From Deltaproteobacteria bacterium (GTDB taxonomy: Bacteria; Desulfobacterota; GWC2-55-46; JADFVP01), in assembly GCA_024275045.1 (NCBI GenBank), contig JAJRZX010000153.1:1-53127 (forward strand): 53,127 nucleotides of DNA, written 5' to 3'. Of this stretch, positions 25,118 through 32,693 are shown piece after piece. Position numbers and translations under genes: made by a program. The notes below the pieces were generated by a model. The model worked only from the letters and a program-made list of their open reading frames with translations. It was not told where the DNA came from and searched no databases. Position 1 is the stretch's first letter. Every line of letters begins with the position of its first letter.

Positions 25118-26020
25118 TTAAAAAGTGAGACTTGCCGATGTAAGCACCTTAAGCCCTCTCTGTACGGTGCTTATCTTTATATCTCCTGTACACTCAAAGA
25201 CCTCGCCGTCAACATGGGCCACGGTTTTGCCCCCCCTTGGTATGACAAAATCCCTGCCTTTAATAGAGCGGAACCCCTTAAGAGAGGTTATGGTGCCGCC
25301 AAGGAGTTTTTTCCATACAACAGGGACAGTCAAGGGCCCTATGGCCGGCATAATGGAGAGCTCGATTAAGCCGTCAGCGGGGTCTGCCCCCGGAGCCATA
25401 AGAGCGGGCCCGCCGTAATTAGCCACATTGGAGGCCGTAAGAGATAAGGACTTTACCTTTACAAAGGCGTTATCTACCTTAATGGATATATCTTCCGTCT
25501 TGTGCCTTAGAAACTCGCGAAAGGCCCCTGGGTGACGCGTACAGAACTCACGGGGCCTTGAGGCAAAAAAGAGGCGGCTGTATTTACATGCAAAACCGGC
25601 GTCAAGGCCGAACCCCGCGGAGCCAAAGAAAAACTTGCCGCAAAAAACCCCCGCGTCTACGCCTCTGATGTTCCAGCCCTTTATAAGGGTAAGCGCTGCA
25701 TCGGCCTCAAGAGGAATTTGCAGCCCCCTTGCAAGAGAGTTGGCCCGTCCAAGGGGCAGGATACCAAGAACGCTTGGGCTGCCGACAAGAACACCGGCAA
25801 CCTCGTTAACAGTAGCATCACCGCCGCAGGCAACAACGCACTCAAAACCACGGTCCAGCGCCTCTTGTGCGAGGACTGCGCCGTGGCCCGGGCCGCTTGT
25901 TGTCTTAACGCGAAAAAACCCCTCCTCCCGCCCCAGAACGCTGCTCACGGCATTGTACACAAGGGCCGCGCTGTCGTGTCTGCCTCCGGCAAGGGGATTA
26001 ACTATAAAAAGCACTCTCAT
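25118..26020 (-). CDS. Diacylglycerol kinase-family lipid kinase (DagK/YegS-like)
   Basis: This is a soluble or membrane-associated lipid kinase of 300 residues. It has NPLAGG near the start, a CGGDATVNEVAG loop (about 79-90), and GILPLGRANSLARGL (about 100-114). A C-terminal beta-sandwich contains ANYGGPALMAPGADPADGLIEL. Two nucleotide-loop residues depart from the family norm: GGDGT reads GGDAT, and the GTxND-type turn reads GRANS. The enzyme could still be active, but these changes are worth noting. It probably phosphorylates diacylglycerol or a related lipid. It lies just upstream of the CDF gene on the same strand (98 bp gap). Confidence 0.87.
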   Translation of the reverse strand: MRVLFIVNPLAGGRHDSAALVYNAVSSVLGREEGFFRVKTTSGPGHGAVLAQEALDRGFECVVACGGDATVNEVAGVLVGSPSVLGILPLGRANSLARGLQIPLEADAALTLIKGWNIRGVDAGVFCGKFFFGSAGFGLDAGFACKYSRLFFASRPREFCTRHPGAFREFLRHKTEDISIKVDNAFVKVKSLSLTASNVANYGGPALMAPGADPADGLIELSIMPAIGPLTVPVVWKKLLGGTITSLKGFRSIKGRDFVIPRGGKTVAHVDGEVFECTGDIKISTVQRGLKVLTSASLTF

Positions 26021-26125
26021 GGAGAAGCTGCTCCTGTATTAAGGCTCAAAAAAATCATTTTCAAGGTCACAAAGACTTTTTTGAGTAAAGACCATCTAAG
26101 AACAAACTGTATTCTCAGTATAGCA

Positions 26126-26154
26126 AAAATATCTCTTCAGTACCGCTTTTTCAA
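26126..26154 (-). promoter_or_regulatory. Candidate promoter of the lipid kinase
   Basis: On the minus strand TTGAAA (26154-26149), a 17-nt spacer and TATTTT (26131-26126) lie about 105 nt before the kinase ATG. A TATACT at 26122-26117 is an alternative -10. The rest of the 26021-26508 gap holds only a doubtful small ORF (26356-26475). Confidence 0.4.
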
Positions 26155-26355
26155 GGTTTTTCCGCGGCAGACCCGCAAAAACCAAGAGACCTCTCATGCC
26201 TGCACTTATACAAAAGACCACCCGCAGGGAGGGCTCTTAGACTTCAGACCTGCCAAAGCTGTACTTGATACTTGCAAAAAAATATATTTCAGATATATTA
26301 TCAATACACCCGTACATTTTACCTCTATGATTCTTATATGACGGTAAGATGAGTT

Positions 26356-26475
26356 ATGGGTAAAGACCTTGCGGGGGGGCCTGTCACGCCGGTAATTAAG
26401 AATAAAAAGGCAGGCAGGCCGCGCAGAGGTATTGAGGCACATACGGCACCTGAGGCCAAAGGGTCTAAGGGGTAA
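26356..26475 (+). CDS. Possible 39-residue basic small protein
   Basis: An ATG at 26356 opens a 39-codon frame to TAA at 26473, encoding a basic, low-complexity peptide. Its middle KKAGRPRRG resembles an AT-hook (GRP core flanked by basic residues). There is no convincing ribosome-binding site (only TAAGATGAG upstream) and the peptide matches no family I know. It may be chance. It ends 33 bp before the cupin gene. Confidence 0.2.
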   Translation: MGKDLAGGPVTPVIKNKKAGRPRRGIEAHTAPEAKGSKG

Positions 26476-26508
26476 AATTATCACAAAAACACACTAAGGA
26501 GAGAACAA

Positions 26509-26847
26509 ATGCAGAGCGCGAACGTTACAGAGACTAAAGAATTTACAGATGATGCCGTAAAAAAAGTTACATATATCAAGACCGACAAACTCACAGAAGA
26601 TACCTATTACTTTAACGCCGGCCAGGTACTTGCCTATCACAAACACCCCACAGGGGATCAGGTCTTCTTTGTCAGCGAGGGCACGGGCACATATTATCTT
26701 GATGACGGCAAAGAAGAGACCACGGCTCTTAAACCAGGCGTAGTAGTGCTTGCCCCAAAAGACGTATGGCACAAGATTGTCGCTGATACAGAGATGGTAG
26801 TATCACAGGCAACGGTTCAGCCCGCAGGTCTTGTACAGAGGGATTAA
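26509..26847 (+). CDS. Small cupin-domain protein
   Basis: A 112-residue single cupin barrel. Motif 1 is AYHKHPTGDQVFFVSEGTGTYYL (two His and a Glu/Gln position for metal). Motif 2 is PGVVVLAPKDVWHKI with the last His. Such small cupins bind a metal and act as enzymes or sensors; the substrate is not evident. GGAGAG lies just upstream of the start. A strong terminator follows at 26912. Confidence 0.82.
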   Translation: MQSANVTETKEFTDDAVKKVTYIKTDKLTEDTYYFNAGQVLAYHKHPTGDQVFFVSEGTGTYYLDDGKEETTALKPGVVVLAPKDVWHKIVADTEMVVSQATVQPAGLVQRD

Positions 26848-26911
26848 TAGCCAAATACCCGGAACCTGCCCTTAAAGGCACGCTCTGAGGTAATCTTTAA
26901 ATAGGCATAAA

Positions 26912-26951
26912 CAAAGAAGAGGGGGGGAGCTGCATACCCCCTCTTCTTTTT
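26912..26951 (+). terminator. Rho-independent terminator after the cupin gene
   Basis: A GC-rich hairpin with arms AAAGAAGAGGGGG and CCCCCTCTTCTTT around a loop near AGCTGCAT runs straight into a T-rich end. It lies about 65 nt after the cupin stop and is the clearest intrinsic terminator in the window. Confidence 0.85.
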
Positions 26952-27039
26952 GTATTTTAAACTCCAGGCAAGGACCTCACAAAAAAAACCCTTGCATTTC
27001 AAGAGCTTTGAAAACCTCCTTTTTTCTCCTTTTTTTCCC

Positions 27040-27068
27040 TTGACAGCCACTACATATTGTGGTCTAAT
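27040..27068 (+). promoter_or_regulatory. Sigma70 promoter of nrdJ
   Basis: A perfect TTGACA (27040-27045), a 17-nt spacer and TCTAAT (27063-27068). The predicted start is near 27075, about 187 nt before nrdJ. The NrdR-type box fills the spacer exactly. Confidence 0.75.
27047..27062. promoter_or_regulatory. NrdR box in the nrdJ promoter spacer
   Basis: CCACTACATATTGTGG matches the NrdR operator form ACACWATATWTTGTGT at about 13 of 16 positions and lies between the -35 and -10 elements. A second, half-conserved box (ACACAAAATAAGCGAT, 27078-27093) starts 31 bp later, about three helical turns, the paired layout usual for NrdR. Binding of NrdR with ATP/dATP should block transcription when deoxynucleotides are ample. 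The nrdR gene is not in the window. Confidence 0.65.
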
Positions 27069-27156
27069 ACAAGCCGTACACAAAATAAGCGATTTTATCT
27101 TATATTTCAAAGACTTACACTGTGTCTTCCAACGGACTTTTTTCACCACTTAAAAT

Positions 27157-27237
27157 GCCCACGGGAGTACTTGGTTTTTTTCGATAAACCATGGGAGTCT
27201 CACTCCCCATGGGCGGGTTTAATTCATATTTTTTTTT
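27157..27237 (+). promoter_or_regulatory. Structured leader with mutually exclusive hairpins before nrdJ
   Basis: Segment D (ACTCCCCATGGGC, 27202-27214) can pair with segment C (CCATGGGAGT, 27189-27198) or with the earlier segment A (GCCCACGGGAGT, 27157-27168). AAACC (27186-27190) can pair back with GGTTT (27173-27177) or forward with GGTTT (27216-27220). A run of nine T follows at 27229-27237. Alternative pairings of this kind are what attenuators and riboswitches look like. I see no standard cobalamin-riboswitch B12 box, though nrdJ uses B12. The class is unknown. Confidence 0.5.
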
Positions 27238-27261
27238 ACCATTATAAGGAGAGCAGATATC

Positions 27262-29679
27262 ATGGAGCAGGAAGTTATTAATCGCCAGGCAGAGCCCGCC
27301 CGTAAGGAGACAACCATAACCGGGATTCCCGAGAAGACCATTGAGATTAGCGAGAACAGCCGCAAGGTCCTTGAGAGAAGATACCTTAAAAAGGGCAGCA
27401 ACGGAGAACCTGACGAGACTGTTGAGGATATGTTCCGGCGCGTAAGCCGCAATATCTCCATGGCAGAAAAACTATACGATGAGGGCGCTGATACAGAGGC
27501 TGTTGCGGCTGAGTTTTACGATATGATGGCCTCCCTTGAGTTCCTACCCAACTCGCCCACTCTAATGAACGCGGGGCGCGACCTGCAGCAGCTCTCGGCC
27601 TGTTTTGTCCTGCCAATAGAGGACTCCATGGAGAGCATCTTCGAGGCCGTAAAACACACGGCTCTCATACATAAATCAGGCGGCGGCACTGGTTTTTCCT
27701 TCTCCAGGCTCCGTCCCTCAGGCGATACCGTTGGCTCCACATCAGGCATCTCATCAGGGCCCCTCTCCTTCATGACCGTATTTGACGGTGCAACAGAGGC
27801 CATTAAGCAGGGCGGTACGAGAAGAGGCGCCAATATGGGCATCCTCCGTGTTGACCACCCCAATATAATGGATTTTATCGCCTGTAAAGAAGACAACAAC
27901 AAACTCAATAACTTCAACATCTCCGTCAGCCTTACGAAAAACTTCATGGAGGCCCTTGACGCAGGGGAAGATTACGAGCTTATAAACCCCAGAACAAAGA
28001 TGGCCGTAAAGCGCCTTAACGCGGTAGAGGTCTTTGAGGAGATAGTGCAGAGGGCCTGGGAGAACGGCGACCCCGGCATAGTCTTCATTGACCGTATAAA
28101 CGATGACAACCCCACGCCAAACGCAGGCGAGATTGAGTCCACCAACCCCTGCGGCGAGCAGCCCCTGCTGCCATACGAATCATGCAACCTCGGCTCCATC
28201 AACCTCAGCAAGATGGTAAAAAAGAGAGCCAACGGAGACGGAATAATCTGCGAGTTTGACGAGGAAAAACTAAAGGCAACTGTGAGAAAGGCCGTACACT
28301 TTCTTGATAACGTCATTGACATGAACTCCTACCCCATAGAGGAGATCGCCACCACGACACGGGCCAACAGAAAGATCGGCCTCGGCGTAATGGGTTTTGC
28401 CGACCTCCTTATAATGCTGGGCATCCCCTATGACTCTGATGAGGCCCTGAGCATGGCAGAGAAGGTTATGGGCATACTGCAGGACACCGGACACAAGGCA
28501 TCTGCGGAACTGGCCTTTAAAAGAGGGGTATTCCCCAACTACGAGGGCTCGGTATATGAGGCCAGGAATGAGCCTGTCCGTAATGCCACGATTACCACCA
28601 TCGCACCTACGGGCACTATCTCCATTATCTCATCGTGCTCATCAGGCATAGAGCCGCTCTTTGCCCTGGCCTATACAAGAACGGTTATGGACAACACGGC
28701 CCTCCTTGAGGTGAACCCGCTCTTTAAGGAGATAGCAGAGAGAAGAGGTTTTGACAGCGCGGAGATAATGAACGAGGTGGCGGAAAAAGGCTCACTCCAT
28801 GATATTGACGGCATACCAGACGATATCAAGAGGATCTTTGTAACATCCCACGACATTACACCGGAGTGGCACATAAAGATGCAGGGAGTCTTTCAGAAGT
28901 ACACGGATAACGCCGTAAGCAAGACCGTTAACTTCCCCAATGACGCTACCGTGGAAGACGTGGCAAAGGTATACACACTGGCCTATAAACTTGGATGCAA
29001 GGGCGTAACCGTGTATAGAGACGGCTCGCGTGATGTGCAGGTACTTACGCGGGGTAAAGACAGCACCGCTGCCGCCGCCGTACCTGAGATAATCGCTGAG
29101 AGTCCCGCAGTTGCCGCGGCGCCCACAGTAAGACCCAGAGGCGAGATAGCCTTTGGTATCACAAAGAAAATAAAGACCGGCTGCGGCAACCTCTATGTAA
29201 CCATTAACGAGGACGAGGAAGGCCGCCCCATAGAGATATTCACGCAGATAGGCAAGGCAGGCGGATGCGTGGCCTCTCAGTGCGAGGCCATGGGCAGGAT
29301 GACCTCACTGGCGCTTAGAAGCGGCGTAGCCCCCCAGGACATAACCAAACAGATGCGCGGCATAAGCTGTCACCTGCCCGTGGGTTACGGCGCAGGCAAG
29401 GTTACGTCCTGCTCCGACGCAATGGCAAAGGCCATGGAGTGGTACCTGCTCTTCAAGATGAACCGCAATAACTCGCCGCTGAACATGAACGAGGGGATGG
29501 CTGAGAGCGCGGCAAATGATATGGTTCTGGGTGTGTCGAAACACGCAGAGGCCAGGTCACAGGCATATGCCGCGCCTGCGGTGTTTCAGCGCGGGGCCTG
29601 TCCTGACTGCGGCGGCTCCGTAGAGCACGCCGACGGCTGCGTAGTATGCAGAGGCTGCGGTTACACCGAGTCCGGCTGA
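27262..29679 (+). CDS. nrdJ: Vitamin B12-dependent (class II) ribonucleotide reductase
   Basis: NrdJ makes deoxynucleotides using adenosylcobalamin and works with or without oxygen. The 805-residue protein has LEFLPNSPTLMNAGRDLQQLSACFVLPIEDS (C114), KQGGTRRGANMGIL, and the active-site loop NPCGEQPLLPYESCNLGS (from about 295). Further segments are APTGTISIISSCSSGIEP and TVYRDGSRDVQVL. A C-terminal zinc ribbon contains CPDCGG and CVVCRGCGY (about 782-803). The length and C-terminal extension are those of the long NrdJ subgroup. It starts at ATG 27262 behind AAGGAGAG. Regulation is predicted by an NrdR box in the promoter and by a structured leader. Confidence 0.95.
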   Translation: MEQEVINRQAEPARKETTITGIPEKTIEISENSRKVLERRYLKKGSNGEPDETVEDMFRRVSRNISMAEKLYDEGADTEAVAAEFYDMMASLEFLPNSPTLMNAGRDLQQLSACFVLPIEDSMESIFEAVKHTALIHKSGGGTGFSFSRLRPSGDTVGSTSGISSGPLSFMTVFDGATEAIKQGGTRRGANMGILRVDHPNIMDFIACKEDNNKLNNFNISVSLTKNFMEALDAGEDYELINPRTKMAVKRLNAVEVFEEIVQRAWENGDPGIVFIDRINDDNPTPNAGEIESTNPCGEQPLLPYESCNLGSINLSKMVKKRANGDGIICEFDEEKLKATVRKAVHFLDNVIDMNSYPIEEIATTTRANRKIGLGVMGFADLLIMLGIPYDSDEALSMAEKVMGILQDTGHKASAELAFKRGVFPNYEGSVYEARNEPVRNATITTIAPTGTISIISSCSSGIEPLFALAYTRTVMDNTALLEVNPLFKEIAERRGFDSAEIMNEVAEKGSLHDIDGIPDDIKRIFVTSHDITPEWHIKMQGVFQKYTDNAVSKTVNFPNDATVEDVAKVYTLAYKLGCKGVTVYRDGSRDVQVLTRGKDSTAAAAVPEIIAESPAVAAAPTVRPRGEIAFGITKKIKTGCGNLYVTINEDEEGRPIEIFTQIGKAGGCVASQCEAMGRMTSLALRSGVAPQDITKQMRGISCHLPVGYGAGKVTSCSDAMAKAMEWYLLFKMNRNNSPLNMNEGMAESAANDMVLGVSKHAEARSQAYAAPAVFQRGACPDCGGSVEHADGCVVCRGCGYTESG

Positions 29680-29726
29680 TGTGGGCGGCTGAATGAAGTA
29701 AGAGAGGGGCGAGGGGCATAGGGGGG

Positions 29727-29747
29727 AGCTACAAGGGGTATGTAGCT
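29727..29747 (+). other. Small hairpin after nrdJ
   Basis: AGCTACA and TGTAGCT form a 7-bp stem with a 7-nt loop about 50 nt after the nrdJ stop. No U-run follows, so it is a weak terminator candidate at best. I see nothing else in 29680-29952 apart from the ribosome site of the next gene. Confidence 0.3.
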
Positions 29748-29952
29748 AAAGTTGGATGGTAAGCTCAGGGGCGGGGGATATGAAGAAAGCAAACCCCTGC
29801 TCTATACCTAAGGGAGTATGGGTAAGAGCGACGTTTAAAAAAACCGCCTTACCTTAAAAGCTAAAGTCTGATGGTCTCACTATTTTAAGTACCCCCCAGC
29901 ATCACTACCACATATACACCGCCTGAGAGTGGGGAGGGAGGTGGAGTATCAC

Positions 29953-30186
29953 ATGGCAAGACTCAGCCCCAAGGGGCAAATCCTTGAACTCCATATACGT
30001 TGCAGGGTATGCAAAAAAAACTTTGATTCCCTCCTTGTATCAGGCAAACAAAACCTCATCATAACATGCCCATTCTGCTCCAACCTTGCTCTGGCCGTTA
30101 TAGAGGATTTTTCCATGCACCCCGTACACACGGCCTCAAAAGGGATAAAAGACTCTCTGGAGAACAAAAGAAAGTACAGGATCTAA
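29953..30186 (+). CDS. Small zinc-ribbon protein of unknown function
   Basis: From ATG 29953 (purine-rich GGAGGTGGAG upstream) the frame encodes 77 residues. CRVC and CPFC pairs about 22 residues apart should bind one zinc, followed by a basic C-terminal tail. A GTG at 29929 would add eight residues but overlaps the ribosome site. I do not recognise a named family; small zinc ribbons often bind nucleic acid or protein partners. It lies between nrdJ and queD on the same strand, 252 bp before queD. Confidence 0.6.
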   Translation: MARLSPKGQILELHIRCRVCKKNFDSLLVSGKQNLIITCPFCSNLALAVIEDFSMHPVHTASKGIKDSLENKRKYRI

Positions 30187-30437
30187 AACCTCTCCCTTAT
30201 AATAAAAGACGGGTCTGTTTTTTCATGAGACCTCATACCTGACTCACTCCCCTGCACCCTCTCTAATATCCATGCCGCCCCCTGATTACTCATACATCGG
30301 TGATATGATTTCCCGTAGCCGCATATTTGTGTTAAAATAATATACTTAACCGCAGATAGACATGTTAAGCAGTAAAACTACAAAAGGGCGCGCCGAACAG
30401 AGGCAGGGCCTGTACTTTATCCGGGAATTAATAAATC

Positions 30438-30824
30438 ATGTTTGAGCTGACAATAAAGACAGAGTTCTCAAGCGCCCATAAGCTTCGCGGCTACGAGGGG
30501 GCCTGCGAGAGGCTTCACGGCCATAACTGGCGAGTGGAGGTCTCCATAGAGGCTGCGTCCACCGGGCCAATGGGTTTTGTCATGGATTTTAAAGAATTAA
30601 AGAGAGCTACGGCCTCAATCATAGAGAGACTGGACCACAGGTACCTTAACGAGACCCCGCCCTTTACTGAGATAAACCCCTCGGCTGAGCTCATAGCAAA
30701 ATATATACACGAAGAGCTCTCCGGACTTGTAAAGGAAAAAAAAATAAGGGTATCAAAGGTCCTGGTCCGGGAATCTGATTCGGCCTCGGCCTCTTACAGT
30801 GAGGATAAAAAAGAAAATGAATAA
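30438..30824 (+). CDS. queD: QueD, 6-carboxy-5,6,7,8-tetrahydropterin synthase
   Basis: QueD converts 7,8-dihydroneopterin triphosphate to carboxytetrahydropterin, an early step of queuosine synthesis. The 128-residue protein has the zinc ligands H in SSAHKL and the pair in LHGHNW, the catalytic cysteine just before (GACERLHGHN), and LDHRYLNE with the catalytic His/Asp. The related 6-pyruvoyl-tetrahydropterin synthases share the fold, but the CxxxHGH spacing and the neighbour folE2 favour QueD. It overlaps folE2 by 8 bp. A TAAAAT at 30333-30338 may be its -10 element, without a good -35. Confidence 0.88.
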   Translation: MFELTIKTEFSSAHKLRGYEGACERLHGHNWRVEVSIEAASTGPMGFVMDFKELKRATASIIERLDHRYLNETPPFTEINPSAELIAKYIHEELSGLVKEKKIRVSKVLVRESDSASASYSEDKKENE

Positions 30825-31608
30825 AAAAGCAGTACTAAAAGACGTTCAGGCTGAGCCTGACTCAAGAAACCTCTATATCGACAAGGTTGGGGTAAAGGAC
30901 ATCAAGTACCCCATCATAGTCCTTGATAAGGTAAATAAGACCCAGCACACCACAGCCTCCATTAATATGTACGTTGACCTGCCGCACAGCTTTAAGGGCA
31001 CGCACATGAGCCGTTTTATTGAGATACTCAACGAGTACAGGGGCGAGATAACTGTCAACAACTTCTCGGAGATACTCAAGAGAATGCTCTACAGGTTCGA
31101 GGCCACAACCGCGCACCTTGAGGTGGAGTTCCCCTACTTTATTGAGAAGATGGCACCTGTATCAGAGGCCAAGGGGCTTATGGAGTACATGTGCAAGTAC
31201 AGCGGAACCCTTGGTGAGGGTAACAAAAAAGACCTTGTACTGCAGGTCATCGTGCCGGTATCAACGCTATGCCCCTGCTCAAAGGAGATAAGCGAACGCG
31301 GTGCCCATAACCAGCGCGGTCTCATAAAAGTGGCCTTCAGGTTCAAGGACTTTGTCTGGATTGAGGATATTATCACCAAGGTAGAGGGCTCGGCCTCAAG
31401 CCCGGTTTACTCTCTGCTTAAGAGGGTGGATGAAAAACACCTTACGGAGCAGGCATATGATAAACCAATGTTTGTAGAGGATATTGTGCGAGAGACAGCC
31501 CTTAACCTCATGAGCATGAGCGAGATAACGTGGTTCAGGATAGAGGCCGAAAACCTTGAGTCCATACACAATCACAGCGCCTATGCCTTTTTAGAGAGAA
31601 CCCTCTAA
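30817..31608 (+). CDS. folE2: GTP cyclohydrolase IB (FolE2)
   Basis: FolE2 opens GTP to 7,8-dihydroneopterin triphosphate, the substrate of QueD and the entry to folate synthesis. The 263-residue protein carries LPHSFKGTHMSRFIE near residue 60, VPVSTLCPCSKEIS with the conserved metal-site cysteine, and GAHNQRG. These are the signatures of the type IB enzyme. It starts at ATG 30817 (GAGGAT about 11 nt upstream), inside the end of queD, so the two are translationally coupled. In some bacteria FolE2 replaces zinc-dependent FolE under zinc limitation; no Zur site is visible here. Confidence 0.92.
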   Translation: MNKKAVLKDVQAEPDSRNLYIDKVGVKDIKYPIIVLDKVNKTQHTTASINMYVDLPHSFKGTHMSRFIEILNEYRGEITVNNFSEILKRMLYRFEATTAHLEVEFPYFIEKMAPVSEAKGLMEYMCKYSGTLGEGNKKDLVLQVIVPVSTLCPCSKEISERGAHNQRGLIKVAFRFKDFVWIEDIITKVEGSASSPVYSLLKRVDEKHLTEQAYDKPMFVEDIVRETALNLMSMSEITWFRIEAENLESIHNHSAYAFLERTL

Positions 31609-31819
31609 AGACCTTGAAATAAAAAAAAGGGCCCTCGGGACCTCTCTTCTTCACGTATTAATAAAACAACTCCGCCCCTTTTATGAAGAGGCAGAGGCAA
31701 ACCCCGCAAGGGCATTGCCTTATAAAGTAAAGCCCGGTGCTAACAGAATACACGGCTGCGCCCCCCCCCGTCGTCCCCGCCCCACTCTCAACTTAAGGCC
31801 AGGAGCAGCACCAAGCAGA

Positions 31820-32554
31820 TTAGCGCTTGGCGATTATATCCGTAACCTTAACCTTTAACTCATCTACCCAGAAGGGATTGCCTTTCTGGATAAAATCCTT
31901 AACATTAAAATTAAACCACTTGGGGTCAAGAGAGATATCGTCTACAAGCTCCTTGCCTGTAGTAACTATGGCAGGTATCTGCAGCTCCATACGCATGATC
32001 TCGCGCAAGACCTCTTCGCCGTCCATGAGAGAGCCCGGGTCATCCGGGTTTTTAAGGTACAGATCCACAACGAGCAGGTCCACGCTCTCATCCTTTAATA
32101 TCTGCATGGCCTCAGCCCCGTTCTTAACAAGAATAAGCCTCCTCTTATTATCCTGAAGAGTATTTTCCACCATTTTTCTTGATAAGGCATCGTCTTCAAC
32201 TACAAGGATAGTAGGCAGCACAGGAGGAGCGGCCTCAGGCGCGGGCTGCGCCCTTTCATCAGTGCTCATAAAGGGCGTTGGCTCTTCCGCGGAGTCATCA
32301 AGTACAAGGGGGCCTCTCTCCGTATGAGTATCAATGGCAAAAGCCCCGGTGCCGGTCTCTGAGCCCTCCTGCGCCGCGGCATTAACCTCAAAGCCCTCTT
32401 TGGTTTTTTTAACAATGTAATGAGCGCCGCACTTTATACAGCTTATAGCGGAGCCCTGCTCCCACTCATCAAGGTCTGCAAGGGGAATCCAAAGCCTGAA
32501 ACGAGCTTTGCAGCTTGTGCAATCAATGACAAGGGGTTCTTTTTTTTCTCTCAT
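31820..32554 (-). CDS. Zinc-ribbon protein with response-regulator receiver domain
   Basis: From ATG 32554 the protein has 244 residues. The N-terminal zinc-ribbon-like domain has CTSCKARFRL and CIKCGAHYIV (about 12-50). A Pro/Ala/Glu-rich linker of about 65 residues follows. A receiver domain (about 115-240) has the acidic pair in VVEDDALSRK, phospho-acceptor Asp in LLVVDLYLKN, VTTGKE and the Lys of FIQKGNPF. It has no DNA-binding output, so it probably acts through protein contacts. An upstream in-frame start at 32635 would add 27 residues without domain support. It is the last gene of the trp-to-lptD run on the minus strand; its kinase is unknown. Confidence 0.82.
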   Translation of the reverse strand: MREKKEPLVIDCTSCKARFRLWIPLADLDEWEQGSAISCIKCGAHYIVKKTKEGFEVNAAAQEGSETGTGAFAIDTHTERGPLVLDDSAEEPTPFMSTDERAQPAPEAAPPVLPTILVVEDDALSRKMVENTLQDNKRRLILVKNGAEAMQILKDESVDLLVVDLYLKNPDDPGSLMDGEEVLREIMRMELQIPAIVTTGKELVDDISLDPKWFNFNVKDFIQKGNPFWVDELKVKVTDIIAKR

Positions 32555-32693
32555 GGCAGTCTCTGCACCCGCATCGGGGTTAAGTGTGAGTTCATAAGAA
32601 AGGAGGAATCTCGGATAAATAAACTCAGCACACAATGTAACGTGATAAAAGAAGAAATGTCAATAACTGAAGGTTTTATGAGGGGCCTGGTGC

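Noticed and set aside
26206-26484. 92-codon minus-strand frame between the lipid kinase and cupin genes
   Set aside because: It lacks a ribosome site and recognisable domains; it reads like chance coding in an A/T-rich gap.
27075-27261. Cobalamin riboswitch before nrdJ
   Set aside because: The leader has no AGCCACTG-type B12 box or the expected core. AGCCACT at 27045-27051 belongs to the promoter/NrdR box and lies upstream of the predicted start.
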